A stretch of DNA of 64,000 nucleotides from Geobacter sp. UBA698 (GTDB lineage: Bacteria; Desulfobacterota; Desulfuromonadia; Geobacterales; Pseudopelobacteraceae), in contig DBMM01000004.1 in assembly GCA_002298925.1 (NCBI GenBank), positions 35,057 to 99,056 on the forward strand, given 5' to 3'. Each line of letters opens with the position of its first letter. Within the stretch, counting starts at the first letter, position 1. This document shows positions 15,861 through 24,501 of this stretch, piece by piece. Under the pieces are notes generated by a model. That model did not search any database and was not told the origin of the DNA. It worked only from the letters and a program-made list of their open reading frames with translations. The translations under genes were made by a program, and so were the position numbers.

Positions 15861-18596
15861 TTATATCGCTCCCAAAATCCGCGGCGTGATGAATATGAGC
15901 AGTTCGGTCTTTGATTTTGTCTTATTATTGGTTTTGAACAGCTTACCCAGGAAAGGTATATCCATCAGGAACGGCACGCCGTCATCGGATTCATTGTCGC
16001 TGTCAACGTAAATTCCGCCGATGACGGTAGTCTCGCCATCGCGCAGCAGCATCTCGGTTGTGGCCTGTTTCTTGTTGATCGGCGGAGCGCTGCCGCCAGT
16101 GGATGAGCCGGGTGAGTCATTTTTTGCATCGATTTTCATGCCGATGGTACCGTTGGCATTGATGTGCGGCGTAACCTCCAAAGAGAGGGCTGCTTCGATA
16201 AACTTGGTTTCAACCTTGTCTGATGTTGAAGAAGTATAGGGGATCTGCTGTCCCTGGGTGATTTTGGCGGTCTTGTTGTTGAGAGTAGCCACCTTGGGTG
16301 TCGAGACGATCTTGATCAGGCCGGCGCTGGCAGCAGCATTCAGCCGCATGTCCAACTGGATATTGCTGGTCAGTGTTCCGAATGAAATTCCCATGTTGCC
16401 GCCGGCTGAAGTGCCGGTCCCGCTGGTGGGAGGGGCCGAGACTAGACCGCCGAAACCGGTATCCAGGGAATTGATCCCCAGGAATGACGCCGAACCATCG
16501 CGGAAATGCACGCCCCAGTTTACTCCCAGGTTGCGGGTAAAGGTGGAGGTAGCCTCAACGATGCGCGCCTCGATCATAACCTGTTTTTCAGGTACATCCA
16601 GCTGCTGCAGCAGTCTGCGCATGTCGTCAAGTGCCTGGGGGATGTCCTTGACGATGACCTTGTTGGTACGGGCATCCTGAGTAATTAAACCACGATCTGA
16701 CTTGAGCGAGGCAAACTGGCCGGCGATACCTGAGATATCGGCATAGTTGATGCTGAACGTTTCAGTCTTCAGTTCAATGGCCTTGGTGAGCGCCTTTTTG
16801 ATTTCCTGCTCTTCCTCAGCCTGGGATTTGAATTTGCCCTTGCCCTTGATAATGATGATGTTGCCGTCTTCTCGCTTGTCCAGTCCCTTGGTGTCGAGGA
16901 TGATGTCGAGAGCCTGATCCCAGGGGACATTGACCAGCTTGATGCTGATGGTGCCAGTGACATCATCGCCAAGAACGAAGTTCTTGCTGCTGACCTCTGA
17001 CAATAGCTGGAATATCTTGCGCACCTCTGCATCTGCGAATTCCAGGGTTACTTTGCGGCCTTTGTATGACTTGCCTGTATCCTGTGGTTTGGCGGTCGGT
17101 TCCGACAATTCCGATCCAAGAGCAACCTCTTTTCCGACATGCGCCTTAGGACTGCGGGCTGTGTGGCCGCGGTCTTCCTGCAAATCGGCAGACATCATAT
17201 CAGCAGTCATACCTTCCGGATTCTTGAAGTCCACATACAGCATGTCAGCTTCCTGACGGAAATCAGGAGTGGCTGCTGCGCGCATGGCGATTCTGACCTT
17301 TGTATCGGAACCTTTGCGGGTCTTGACGATAAGCGGAGTAACCCGCAGTACCGGCGAAATAAATCCCTTGGTTTCCAGCGAGCGCTGCAGATATTTGGGC
17401 AAAATGGCATTTTTAATAGTCAGGGTTACAAAGCCGGCTGTCTTTTCAAGCGGTTCTACCTCTACATCCCCCGAAACCCTGACTGAAACCCGAGATACGC
17501 CATCTACCACCTGAAAGTCGATCATCTCGACATTGGCAATGCCGTGGGGACGGCTGACGGGCTTTGAAGGAACTGCCTTGGCAACCGGCTTTTCCACTGA
17601 AGCCGGAACAACCGGCGTCAAAGGCTGACTTGAAGGCTTGGGCGGAGTAACTGGCGCCTTTTCAGACTGAGCGGCCGTCAAAGGCATTTTGCTGTTTTCA
17701 TCAACAGGCTTGCTGCTCAACGTCAGTACCAGCCCTTCAGCTGATTTTGATACGGTTGTTTCAGGAAAAGTACCGTTGACTGCGTCAAACACCACCCGCA
17801 GCTTATCCGGATACAGCCCCAGACGGGCCGAAGCCACCCCGACGGCATTGACAGGAATCAGTCTATCGGCCAAAACGCTCTTTACATCCGACAGATCCAC
17901 AACAAAGCGCTCAGGGTTATTGAGCCTGAATGACTTGAATTCAGCAACTCCACCGGTAATTGCCAGAATAATTGCGTTATTTTTGACAGAAATCGAGGTA
18001 AGTGAGCGGGCAGCAGAAATTGGAGTAGTGGTTGAGGAAGAGACAGGCACTTCAGACGGTGTCGACTCTGGGGGGGCCGCAGCGGCGGAAGTAGAAACAG
18101 GAACCGGCGTGACCGGAGCTGCATCAGCCGAAGCGGTCGCTGCCAAAGACGGGAAGGAGATTCTTAGTTCGCCCGGTTTACCGGGTGTTGCTGTAATTAC
18201 CGCTTCGGCATCTTTAGCTAATTCGATATCAACACGCGTCAAAGCACCGGCATCAGTGTCGTAACGGCTGGCGGTAACAGTCTTGAAGTTGCCCTTGTTC
18301 AGAACCAGCGGGACCGACACTGTTCCCGGATTTGTCTGCGACAGGTCAACTACCAGACGCAACGGGGCGGTGGTTTTATAGCTGGTATATGTCACGGGTG
18401 CCGAAAGCATGATAACAAGCTCGGCAGCATCCCCCTCGCCACTCAGGTTGATCGATTCGATGGCAGACAGCCTGACAGGTGATGTCTGGGTGACACCCTG
18501 GGCAAAAACTGCATTATCGGACACTGCAGTCATGAGGCTTGTCGACAGGGCCAGGGACAAAGCCATAACAACCGATTTTCTCGTCATCCACATCAT
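15861..18596 (-). CDS. pilQ: type IV pilus secretin PilQ
   Basis: PilQ forms the outer-membrane gate through which the pilus passes. The 911-residue chain has a signal peptide, then three AMIN-like beta domains that bind peptidoglycan (residues about 40-165, 205-320 and 350-480), a Pro/Ala-rich linker between them, an STN/N0 domain (VTLEFADAEVRKIFQLLSE), an N1/KH-like domain, and the C-terminal secretin core with EVTPHINANG and a C-terminal LLIFITPRIL. Three AMIN domains make it longer than many PilQ proteins. I use the ATG at 18596 behind AAGGAGTTCCGC. It follows pilP directly. Confidence 0.96.
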   Translation of the reverse strand: MMWMTRKSVVMALSLALSTSLMTAVSDNAVFAQGVTQTSPVRLSAIESINLSGEGDAAELVIMLSAPVTYTSYKTTAPLRLVVDLSQTNPGTVSVPLVLNKGNFKTVTASRYDTDAGALTRVDIELAKDAEAVITATPGKPGELRISFPSLAATASADAAPVTPVPVSTSAAAAPPESTPSEVPVSSSTTTPISAARSLTSISVKNNAIILAITGGVAEFKSFRLNNPERFVVDLSDVKSVLADRLIPVNAVGVASARLGLYPDKLRVVFDAVNGTFPETTVSKSAEGLVLTLSSKPVDENSKMPLTAAQSEKAPVTPPKPSSQPLTPVVPASVEKPVAKAVPSKPVSRPHGIANVEMIDFQVVDGVSRVSVRVSGDVEVEPLEKTAGFVTLTIKNAILPKYLQRSLETKGFISPVLRVTPLIVKTRKGSDTKVRIAMRAAATPDFRQEADMLYVDFKNPEGMTADMMSADLQEDRGHTARSPKAHVGKEVALGSELSEPTAKPQDTGKSYKGRKVTLEFADAEVRKIFQLLSEVSSKNFVLGDDVTGTISIKLVNVPWDQALDIILDTKGLDKREDGNIIIIKGKGKFKSQAEEEQEIKKALTKAIELKTETFSINYADISGIAGQFASLKSDRGLITQDARTNKVIVKDIPQALDDMRRLLQQLDVPEKQVMIEARIVEATSTFTRNLGVNWGVHFRDGSASFLGINSLDTGFGGLVSAPPTSGTGTSAGGNMGISFGTLTSNIQLDMRLNAAASAGLIKIVSTPKVATLNNKTAKITQGQQIPYTSSTSDKVETKFIEAALSLEVTPHINANGTIGMKIDAKNDSPGSSTGGSAPPINKKQATTEMLLRDGETTVIGGIYVDSDNESDDGVPFLMDIPFLGKLFKTNNKTKSKTELLIFITPRILGAI

Positions 18597-18606
18597 GCGG
18601 AACTCC

Positions 18607-19167
18607 TTATTGTTTCCTGGGGAGGGTGATCTTGATGTGTTCCTTGCGCACCCTACCGTTATCATCCCTGAACTGTTCTAAAATTTCGACGCCGCTATTG
18701 GTTATTGCAGTAATCCGGCCGTCATTTTTACCGATGGTCATGCCTGATTTCAGCACATACCCCTTGCCGTTCGGATCGGTAACCATAGCCTGGTTGGTTT
18801 TACCACCGGTGACAATTCCAATCAGCTTAAACTGACTTACATCAAAGCTGTGAATTGGCAGAGCGGCTTTGTTTGATGCAGCAGCTCCGAGGACCGGGAC
18901 GGGTTTGACGATAACATACGGCTTGAAAGGATCTTTTTTAGTACTGAAATCAAATTGGGCAACTGGGGGGGGCGCTGGCTTCGATGACGAGCTCATCGGC
19001 TGCTGAACCGGTTTGTTCTGCTGGGCTGGCGACGAAACTGCAGGCTTTGCCGGTGCCGGCTGCGCGGGCTGTTCCTTTTTGCCACAGCCCGGCACCACAA
19101 AGGAGGTAGCAATCACAGCAAGCAAAGCAGCGGTACGAAGATTATTTACTGGCAGGTTTCTTATCAT
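18607..19167 (-). CDS. pilP: type IV pilus inner-membrane lipoprotein PilP
   Basis: A 186-residue lipoprotein with lipobox VPGC near residue 28 and a Pro/Ala/Gln-rich linker. The small beta-domain (about residues 95-186) contains the family phrases FKLIGIVTGG, DPNGKGYVLKSGMTIG and ITLPRKQ. PilP links the PilN/PilO inner-membrane complex to the secretin PilQ in the periplasm. Its start overlaps the end of pilO by 26 bases, and pilQ starts 11 bases downstream of its stop, matching the conserved pilMNOPQ order. Confidence 0.95.
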   Translation of the reverse strand: MIRNLPVNNLRTAALLAVIATSFVVPGCGKKEQPAQPAPAKPAVSSPAQQNKPVQQPMSSSSKPAPPPVAQFDFSTKKDPFKPYVIVKPVPVLGAAASNKAALPIHSFDVSQFKLIGIVTGGKTNQAMVTDPNGKGYVLKSGMTIGKNDGRITAITNSGVEILEQFRDDNGRVRKEHIKITLPRKQ

Positions 19168-19753
19168 CCTTAATCTCTTTCTTGTCCAGAAACCTGAACG
19201 TTGTGGCGAGACAGTTTACCTTAGTCATGATTCGGTTGTTCGCGTTCTTAATGTCCGCAAAGGCGACATTGGTGATATTGACAATTCGTGGCAGACTTGA
19301 CACCGCAGCAAAAAAGTTGGCGACACTGTGATATGAACCGGATACCGAGATATCAACCGGCACTTCGGCGTAGAAATCTTTGGCACTTTCCCCCTTGGGG
19401 CGGAATATCAGAAAGTCCAGGCCGGCATTTTTTCCAAGGGTGGTTATGCTAGTCAAAAGTGACGGAATTTCCTTAGAGTTGGGCAGCTCAGTCAGCGCCT
19501 GGGCCAGTTCCTGATTGAGCTGATCATATTCCTTCTTCAAGCGCGGCAAATTGGAGGAGATCCTCGTTTTTTCATCAATCTCGGACTGCAGCTTGGACAG
19601 TTCGGCCTTGAGTGCTTGATGTTCCTGATGCTTGGGTAAATACAGGAACCAAACCAGCGCGGCCGCTTCGAGAACAACCACAAGCGCCAGAATCAAGAGT
19701 TTCTGCTTGGTCGGAAGTTTAAGAATCTTTTCTACCTGAGGATCCATGTTCAA
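19142..19753 (-). CDS. pilO: type IV pilus alignment protein PilO
   Basis: A 203-residue bitopic membrane protein. A short cytoplasmic N-terminus is followed by one transmembrane helix (about residues 19-40, LLILALVVVLEAAALVWFLYL), a long coiled coil (residues about 43-100, SKLQSEIDEKTRISSNLPRLKKEY) and a C-terminal ferredoxin-like domain with VPVDISVSGSYHSVANFFAAV. PilO pairs with PilN to form the periplasmic scaffold between motor and secretin. It lies 21 bases after pilN and overlaps pilP. Confidence 0.95.
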   Translation of the reverse strand: MNMDPQVEKILKLPTKQKLLILALVVVLEAAALVWFLYLPKHQEHQALKAELSKLQSEIDEKTRISSNLPRLKKEYDQLNQELAQALTELPNSKEIPSLLTSITTLGKNAGLDFLIFRPKGESAKDFYAEVPVDISVSGSYHSVANFFAAVSSLPRIVNITNVAFADIKNANNRIMTKVNCLATTFRFLDKKEIKDDKKPASK

Positions 19754-19774
19754 CCCGTCCTGACGGTTAAAGTA

Positions 19775-20347
19775 CTATTTCTTTGGGGTAGTATCGGCGG
19801 CAATAACGGCTGACTGCAACTTGCAGGAGACATCAAATCGCTTGAGCTTGGTGCCGGCAGACTCACTCTGTTCAGACACCAGTAGTTCCACGTTCATATA
19901 GTCGGAAGACGCCTCCAGGCTGCGCATGAAAGCGGCGATCAGATCTTCGCTGAAGGCCAGACCCGAAATCTTTATATCCGCTCCAGACTCGCTGTAGGCG
20001 GTCAGCCACAATTGGTCGGGGGTTATTGTGCTCAGAGTGGCCAGACGCTGGGCCGGACCTGATTTGTTCTTGCGCAGTTGGGCCAGCACATCCAGCTTTT
20101 TCTTGACCTGCTCCTTGAGTGACTTGAGCTCCTCAAGTTTACCAATCTTCTTCTTTAATTCGTTTATCTTATCATTGGCTGCGGTTATATCATTTTTAGT
20201 TGAAGTTATCTGAATACTCTTAAAAAAATACATGCCCAATACAACCGCCAGCACCAGCACGATACTTATGAAGAATATGGCAATCTGCTGTATGGCTGAT
20301 TCCTTCTTTTTGGAGGCCCGAACCGGTAAGAGATTTATCTTGATCAT
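19775..20347 (-). CDS. pilN: type IV pilus alignment protein PilN
   Basis: A 190-residue bitopic protein with the conserved cytoplasmic PilM-binding motif IKINLLPVR at its N-terminus. One transmembrane helix (about residues 22-45), a coiled coil (residues about 50-95, rich in Lys/Glu/Leu) and a C-terminal ferredoxin-like domain follow. It binds PilM in the cytoplasm and PilO in the periplasm. The start overlaps the pilM stop by four bases (ATGA), so translation is coupled. Confidence 0.96.
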   Translation of the reverse strand: MIKINLLPVRASKKKESAIQQIAIFFISIVLVLAVVLGMYFFKSIQITSTKNDITAANDKINELKKKIGKLEELKSLKEQVKKKLDVLAQLRKNKSGPAQRLATLSTITPDQLWLTAYSESGADIKISGLAFSEDLIAAFMRSLEASSDYMNVELLVSEQSESAGTKLKRFDVSCKLQSAVIAADTTPKK

Positions 20348-21399
20348 TTGTCCCCTACCCTCCTTATGGCAAGCCCAACGGTTACAGCCATGAGCGGGGC
20401 GATTTCCTGAAGGTACTCAGGGTCAAAATCCTTTTCATTATATTTCAATCGGGCAAAGGGGTTGATCATCTCAACCGGCAAGCTGAGCCGACTGCTGATC
20501 GCATCCATCAAATTGTGCATTTTTGCACAGCCGCCACTCAGGAAAATCCTGTTGATACGATCGTCATTGGCGGTTGAGTTATAAAAATCGAGTGAACGCC
20601 TGATTTCTTGTGTGATGGTATCGTTCACCTTTCCAAGCACATCCATCAGAGCCGCGCTACCGGCTTCGCGGGCCAGCATCTTCATTGACTCAGACTCGGT
20701 GCTGCTGACCCCCAGCTGTTTCTGGATTTCCTCGGTATAGAGGTTGCCCCCCATCTGCACATCCCTGGTGAATAGCGTAGCACCATCCTTGATCACATTG
20801 ATGTTCATGACACTGGCCCCGATATTTATCAACGCCAGAACTTCGCCGGGCCCGAAATCGTGGTTGATCTCAAAGGCATTCTGCACAGCAAATGAATCGA
20901 CATCAATTACCGACAGAGTCAGTCCGGCCTCGTTGAACACATCCACATAGTCGCTGATGATGTCCTTTTTGCTTGCAACAAGCAGAACATTCATTTTTGA
21001 GGGATCGATACTGTCCGGTGACAGTATCTGGAAATCCATGTTTACATCCTTGATATCAAAGGGGATATACTGCTCGGCCTCCCAGCTGATCTGATCTTCA
21101 AGTTCTTCGGGAGGCATGGCCGGCAGAGAGATCTTGCGGATAATGACAGAATTGCCCGATATGGAACAGGCTGCATCCTTGACCTTGATTCCCAGGCTCG
21201 AGACAAGATTTTTGACGGCAGCTGCGATCGAAGCGCTGTCCATAAGGGCATTATCAACAATGGCTTCCGATGGTAGAGGAATGATCCCGGCATTAAGAAG
21301 CTGAAAGTGCCCCTTCTGCTCCTTGATCTGAACCAGCTTTACGGAACTTGAGCCGATATCGATCCCTACGACCTCTTTTTTCTTTTTCAAAAAAAACAT
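20344..21399 (-). CDS. pilM: type IV pilus assembly ATPase PilM
   Basis: A 351-residue actin-like (ASKHA fold, FtsA-related) protein that forms the cytoplasmic ring of the pilus alignment complex and binds the N-terminus of PilN. It begins with the phosphate-1 motif VVGIDIGSSSVKLVQ. LINIGASVMNI is the phosphate-2 loop and IFLSGGCAKM the adenosine motif. The start at 21399 follows AGGAATCTGAT. It is preceded by a small xre-type regulator gene 20 bases upstream, which appears to be the first gene of the pil operon. Confidence 0.96.
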   Translation of the reverse strand: MFFLKKKKEVVGIDIGSSSVKLVQIKEQKGHFQLLNAGIIPLPSEAIVDNALMDSASIAAAVKNLVSSLGIKVKDAACSISGNSVIIRKISLPAMPPEELEDQISWEAEQYIPFDIKDVNMDFQILSPDSIDPSKMNVLLVASKKDIISDYVDVFNEAGLTLSVIDVDSFAVQNAFEINHDFGPGEVLALINIGASVMNINVIKDGATLFTRDVQMGGNLYTEEIQKQLGVSSTESESMKMLAREAGSAALMDVLGKVNDTITQEIRRSLDFYNSTANDDRINRIFLSGGCAKMHNLMDAISSRLSLPVEMINPFARLKYNEKDFDPEYLQEIAPLMAVTVGLAIRRVGDK

Positions 21400-21419
21400 A
21401 TCAGATTCCTGTCAAGGGG

Positions 21420-21620
21420 TCAGGCCTGAAAGACCTTGTCCTTTTCTTCCAGGGAGTAGCCCAAGGCAAGGATGATCTTGCGCTTAGTTTCAAGACGACA
21501 GTTCTCACCTCGCTCGATGCGATCGATAGTCAAAGGTGAAACCCCTGCCTTGCGGGCGAGTTCGGACTTGCTCATCAGGCGCGCTTCTCTTATGGATTTA
21601 AGTTTATTCGGTGAGCTCAT
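21420..21620 (-). CDS. small XRE-family helix-turn-helix regulator
   Basis: A 66-residue protein that consists almost only of a Cro/CI-type HTH domain: SIREARLMSKSELARKAGVS, then PLTIDRIERGENCRLETKRKIILAL, with the recognition helix in the middle. There is no sensing domain. It lies 20 bases upstream of pilM with no terminator between them, so it heads the pilMNOPQ transcript and may control it or itself. A perfect 14-bp palindrome and a TTGACA box lie just upstream (21676-21702). The DNA-binding domain is clear; the regulatory target is inferred from position. Confidence 0.9.
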   Translation of the reverse strand: MSSPNKLKSIREARLMSKSELARKAGVSPLTIDRIERGENCRLETKRKIILALGYSLEEKDKVFQA

Positions 21621-21675
21621 AACGCGTCCATTTCATAATGAAATTGACGTATCAAATGACAGCAAATAATAACAT

Positions 21676-21681
21676 TGTCAA
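21676..21681 (-). promoter_or_regulatory. candidate -35 element of the xre-pilMNOPQ operon
   Basis: The minus strand reads TTGACA here, 56 bases before the xre start codon. No good -10 hexamer is found at the standard distance, so the promoter assignment is tentative. Confidence 0.35.
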
Positions 21682-21688
21682 GAATTTA

Positions 21689-21702
21689 TATGTAATTACA
21701 TA
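21689..21702. promoter_or_regulatory. perfect palindrome TATGTAATTACATA, operator candidate
   Basis: TATGTAATTACATA is a 14-bp perfect palindrome in the AT-rich gap between the xre regulator and pilX. It ends seven bases upstream of the TTGACA on the minus strand. Its size and symmetry fit a dimeric HTH protein, and the XRE regulator encoded next to it is the obvious candidate. Confidence 0.5.
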
Positions 21703-21737
21703 CAAAATATGTGGTTTGAAATATAAACTTTACTTGA

Positions 21738-22352
21738 TTAGTATGCATAGAGTATTTCGAGATTTGCCTGAGCAGTTGGGTTGTTCTCCCGTTCGCCTTG
21801 AACTTCAAGGCGATAAATGTAGGGAAAATGTTGCGGAGTCAATACAGTTGACCCCTCAGCTACACCTGCTCCTTCAAGCTGCAAACCACTAACATCTGAG
21901 TTCCCTACAGTAGTATCGACAATTTTAGAATAAACTTTAAAGGGATTACCGCTTACTGCTTGAAGCTTGATATTAAGATCCGGATTCTTAGATGCAGATG
22001 GACCGGAATCACAACCTGATGGCCAGTTGGCAGTAGCCTTGGTCAGCTTGCTCTGGAGGCAATTCTGTGTTGTGTTGACCTGCAGAGTTACCCCCGAAAA
22101 CCCACTAGTGACGTCAGTAACCAATGTCGAACTAGAATAACCGCGCAAAATAAAGGGAAAAACATCCTTGGTCAGAATTTCCGAACCGCCATAGGAGGCA
22201 TCCAAAGCAGTCTTGTAGTGTTTCATCTGTCCAGAAACCTTTGTACCTTGTGTAATCATGTACAGCAATGCCATAACCATCGTCAATGAGATGAGCGTTA
22301 ACATGAGTGATGTAACCAGGGCAATTCCATCTTGAGATCGCAAAAGCTTCAT
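21738..22352 (-). CDS. pilX: PilX-like minor pilin
   Basis: A 204-residue protein with a short leader (MKLLRSQDG) and one long hydrophobic N-terminal helix, IALVTSLMLTLISLTMVMALL, as in the PilX family. The processing Gly precedes Ile, and position 5 of the mature chain is Thr, not the usual Glu. A Cys-containing globular domain follows. I use the ATG at 22352 behind GAGGTGAGTTTC, 16 codons inside the longest frame. It is the last gene of the dsb-pilY1-fimT-pilV-pilW-pilX operon. The protein probably belongs to the minor pilin complex that primes assembly under PilY1. Confidence 0.82.
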   Translation of the reverse strand: MKLLRSQDGIALVTSLMLTLISLTMVMALLYMITQGTKVSGQMKHYKTALDASYGGSEILTKDVFPFILRGYSSSTLVTDVTSGFSGVTLQVNTTQNCLQSKLTKATANWPSGCDSGPSASKNPDLNIKLQAVSGNPFKVYSKIVDTTVGNSDVSGLQLEGAGVAEGSTVLTPQHFPYIYRLEVQGERENNPTAQANLEILYAY

Positions 22353-22365
22353 GAAACTCACCTCG

Positions 22366-23595
22366 TTACTGATTGGCCGGCAGGTTTTTGGGACGGGCAA
22401 TGATCCGGTAGACCTTCCAGCGATAATTCAGCCATCCTGCAGCCGCAATATCATATTTTCCTGCTGTTGCGGGGCGAGTCAGACTTGCTTCTCCAGAATC
22501 GCCAATCGAGATCAAAGAAGGACTAGTGTATCCTGGGTCGCGTCTCCCCTGCTGTGCCAGGACATAGACCTTGATCATTTTGAGGTTGTTTCTGATACTT
22601 GGCGTGGTCGCAGCCGAATTGTTTCCGCTGTTTGCAATTGCCGCCTGAACTTCAGTAGTCGAACCGGTTCCATTAACTGCACTTCCGGCGGCATTTGAAT
22701 AGGTGTCAATCATGCCGTCACCGTTCATATCCCACCCCAACACCACTTGCATATCAGCGACACAATCCAGAACTGGAACATAATTCAACTTGCCGCCTGA
22801 ATGATTGACAGTTGTTTTATACAGCATGCCGGTGTTCGGCGCGCAAAAAGAAGGAATCTGGGTTGCATCCTGGGGCCGGGCCACAAAATAATCGCTCCTG
22901 TTAAAGGGCATGCGCAGAGTGCCGGCATCATCGACACCATAAATTGAGTAAACATTAGCACTGGCCGATGTCAGGTGACTGAACGCGGAGGCACTAAAGG
23001 GATAATAGAATGCCCCAGTTGTGTTTGGCACCACGGTGATTGATTGAGTCGACGCACCAATTTGTCTGCGCAGCAGCATCACTTTGTCACCGTTTGCAAA
23101 GTTCTCAGCATTTGAGCGCCATTTATTCGGGTAGACATCGTTGGAGGTATATCGCAGGTAGGTCCACTTCTGCGAAATTTTATTCCTTGCAACGCTAGTG
23201 CCCTTGATCGCGATGTAATCAGTAAGCGGCACGATATTGAAGTTTGACCCAGAATCGCCGGTATCGGTCACAGCAGCAAGATCGTTGCCTACAACCAGTG
23301 GACGGGGGACATTCGTCGGCGCATCATTATAGACATTAGCCAGAGCTGCAGCAGCCTCCTCATAGTTGATTCCCATGGTTTCGGTGTAAAGACCGTAACC
23401 GGCCTGCTGTAGGTCATGACGTAAAACCTCAAGACCTATCACACCTTCTATATTGCTTTCCTCGCTACGAAACAGTCTTGCTGTATGACTTAAGATGACA
23501 TTGAATGAGTTACCAGCAATAACAATTACAACGATAAAAACCGCCATAGTCACCAGGAGTTCAACCAATGTAAAACCATTACGATTCATTTTCAT
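22366..23595 (-). CDS. pilW: PilW-like minor pilin
   Basis: A 409-residue prepilin with a class III leader: MKMNRNG followed by FTLVELLVTMAVFIVVIVIAG, cleavage after Gly, Phe at +1 and Glu at +5. The long C-terminal region contains DMNGDGMIDTYSN, a possible calcium loop, and a few Cys. I take the ATG at 23595; an upstream TTG at 23616 opens the longest frame but would make an unusually long leader. The gene lies between pilV and pilX in the same direction with gaps under 20 bases, matching the fimT-pilV-pilW-pilX order of minor pilin clusters. Confidence 0.88.
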   Translation of the reverse strand: MKMNRNGFTLVELLVTMAVFIVVIVIAGNSFNVILSHTARLFRSEESNIEGVIGLEVLRHDLQQAGYGLYTETMGINYEEAAAALANVYNDAPTNVPRPLVVGNDLAAVTDTGDSGSNFNIVPLTDYIAIKGTSVARNKISQKWTYLRYTSNDVYPNKWRSNAENFANGDKVMLLRRQIGASTQSITVVPNTTGAFYYPFSASAFSHLTSASANVYSIYGVDDAGTLRMPFNRSDYFVARPQDATQIPSFCAPNTGMLYKTTVNHSGGKLNYVPVLDCVADMQVVLGWDMNGDGMIDTYSNAAGSAVNGTGSTTEVQAAIANSGNNSAATTPSIRNNLKMIKVYVLAQQGRRDPGYTSPSLISIGDSGEASLTRPATAGKYDIAAAGWLNYRWKVYRIIARPKNLPANQ

Positions 23596-23612
23596 GGTCA
23601 GGCGCCTTGGAT

Positions 23613-24002
23613 TCAATTGTTTTTGGTCAAAACAGACGACGCACTGTGGTTGTACGTGGAGCCTTTGTAACGCCAGCGCACTTCAAAGTTGATCTGTTTT
23701 GAATTTTGCAGGGTCGACCCGGTACGTACAACCGAATAATTCTTCATTACAGTTAATACTTCCCTTTGGACTGGAATAGCTTTTGTACTGGTGGATGCAT
23801 TTTCATATCCTTTGGCAATCTCCTTTGCCATTTCCTCGTCTACTACCGCAACGGCAACATTGCGGATTTGATTTTGCGTACTTTGACTGAAGGCCAAATT
23901 CACAACTTGGAGCAGGCCCAGCATTCCTACCATTAAAATAACAATCGAAACCAGAAACTCGATCAAGGTAAACCCTGATTTATTTTGCATTACAGTTTCC
24001 AT
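23613..24002 (-). CDS. pilV: PilV-like minor pilin
   Basis: A 129-residue prepilin-like protein with leader METVMQNKSG and the mature start FTLIEFLVSIVILMVGMLGLL (Phe+1, Glu+5), then a small globular domain. The ATG at 24002 overlaps the end of fimT by 23 bases; an ATG four codons further in (23990) would give a shorter leader. The very long frame starting at 24062 is unlikely because it would bury the leader. It is part of the minor pilin set that sits under the PilY1 tip. Confidence 0.85.
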   Translation of the reverse strand: METVMQNKSGFTLIEFLVSIVILMVGMLGLLQVVNLAFSQSTQNQIRNVAVAVVDEEMAKEIAKGYENASTSTKAIPVQREVLTVMKNYSVVRTGSTLQNSKQINFEVRWRYKGSTYNHSASSVLTKNN

Positions 24003-24501
24003 TTTCCATCTTCCCCATATTTGTTCTGGCAACATGAATAATGATGCAATCGAAAGAAGCACCGCTATTGACCGGATTTATTCTAAGTGTGAGATTTGGG
24101 CTGGAAGTATTGGCGCCTGTCACAAGCCCCCTAGCATCGAACTCAACAGAATAATCGGAAATATCCTGTCCCGCTTCACGTGTCAGCTGATAGGAAGTAT
24201 TACGGGAACTTATTATTCTGCCGGCAGAATAGGCCTCGTTGTCGGTGCTGTAACGCTTAAAAACATAGCTATTCGGTTGAAACGTTATCCGGTGCCTGGT
24301 CTTTCTGAATACGGATTCAGTGCGGGCAGTATTTACATCGGCAAACAGTTCCCTAACCTGCCGCTCGATCTGGGACTTGCGCTGCCAGTCAAAAAAGTTC
24401 AGCGACACAATACTCAGCAAAATGCCGATAATGGCCATGACGACTATCAACTCAATCAGCGAAAAGCCTTCGCGGGATGTCACCCTGTTCAGGCGCCGCA
24501 C
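23980..24501 (-). CDS. fimT: FimT/GspH-like minor pilin
   Basis: A 173-residue prepilin with leader MRRLNRVTSREG and mature start FSLIELIVVMAIIGILLSIV (Phe+1, Glu+5). The adjoining RQVRELFADVNTARTESVFR is typical of FimT/GspH. The C-terminal domain has a single Cys. The start codon is GTG at 24501, directly after the pilY1 stop codon, with AGGGAGAAATAG as binding site inside the end of pilY1, so translation of the two is coupled. Some FimT proteins bind DNA, but I have no evidence for that here. Confidence 0.9.
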   Translation of the reverse strand: MRRLNRVTSREGFSLIELIVVMAIIGILLSIVSLNFFDWQRKSQIERQVRELFADVNTARTESVFRKTRHRITFQPNSYVFKRYSTDNEAYSAGRIISSRNTSYQLTREAGQDISDYSVEFDARGLVTGANTSSPNLTLRINPVNSGASFDCIIIHVARTNMGKMENGNCNAK

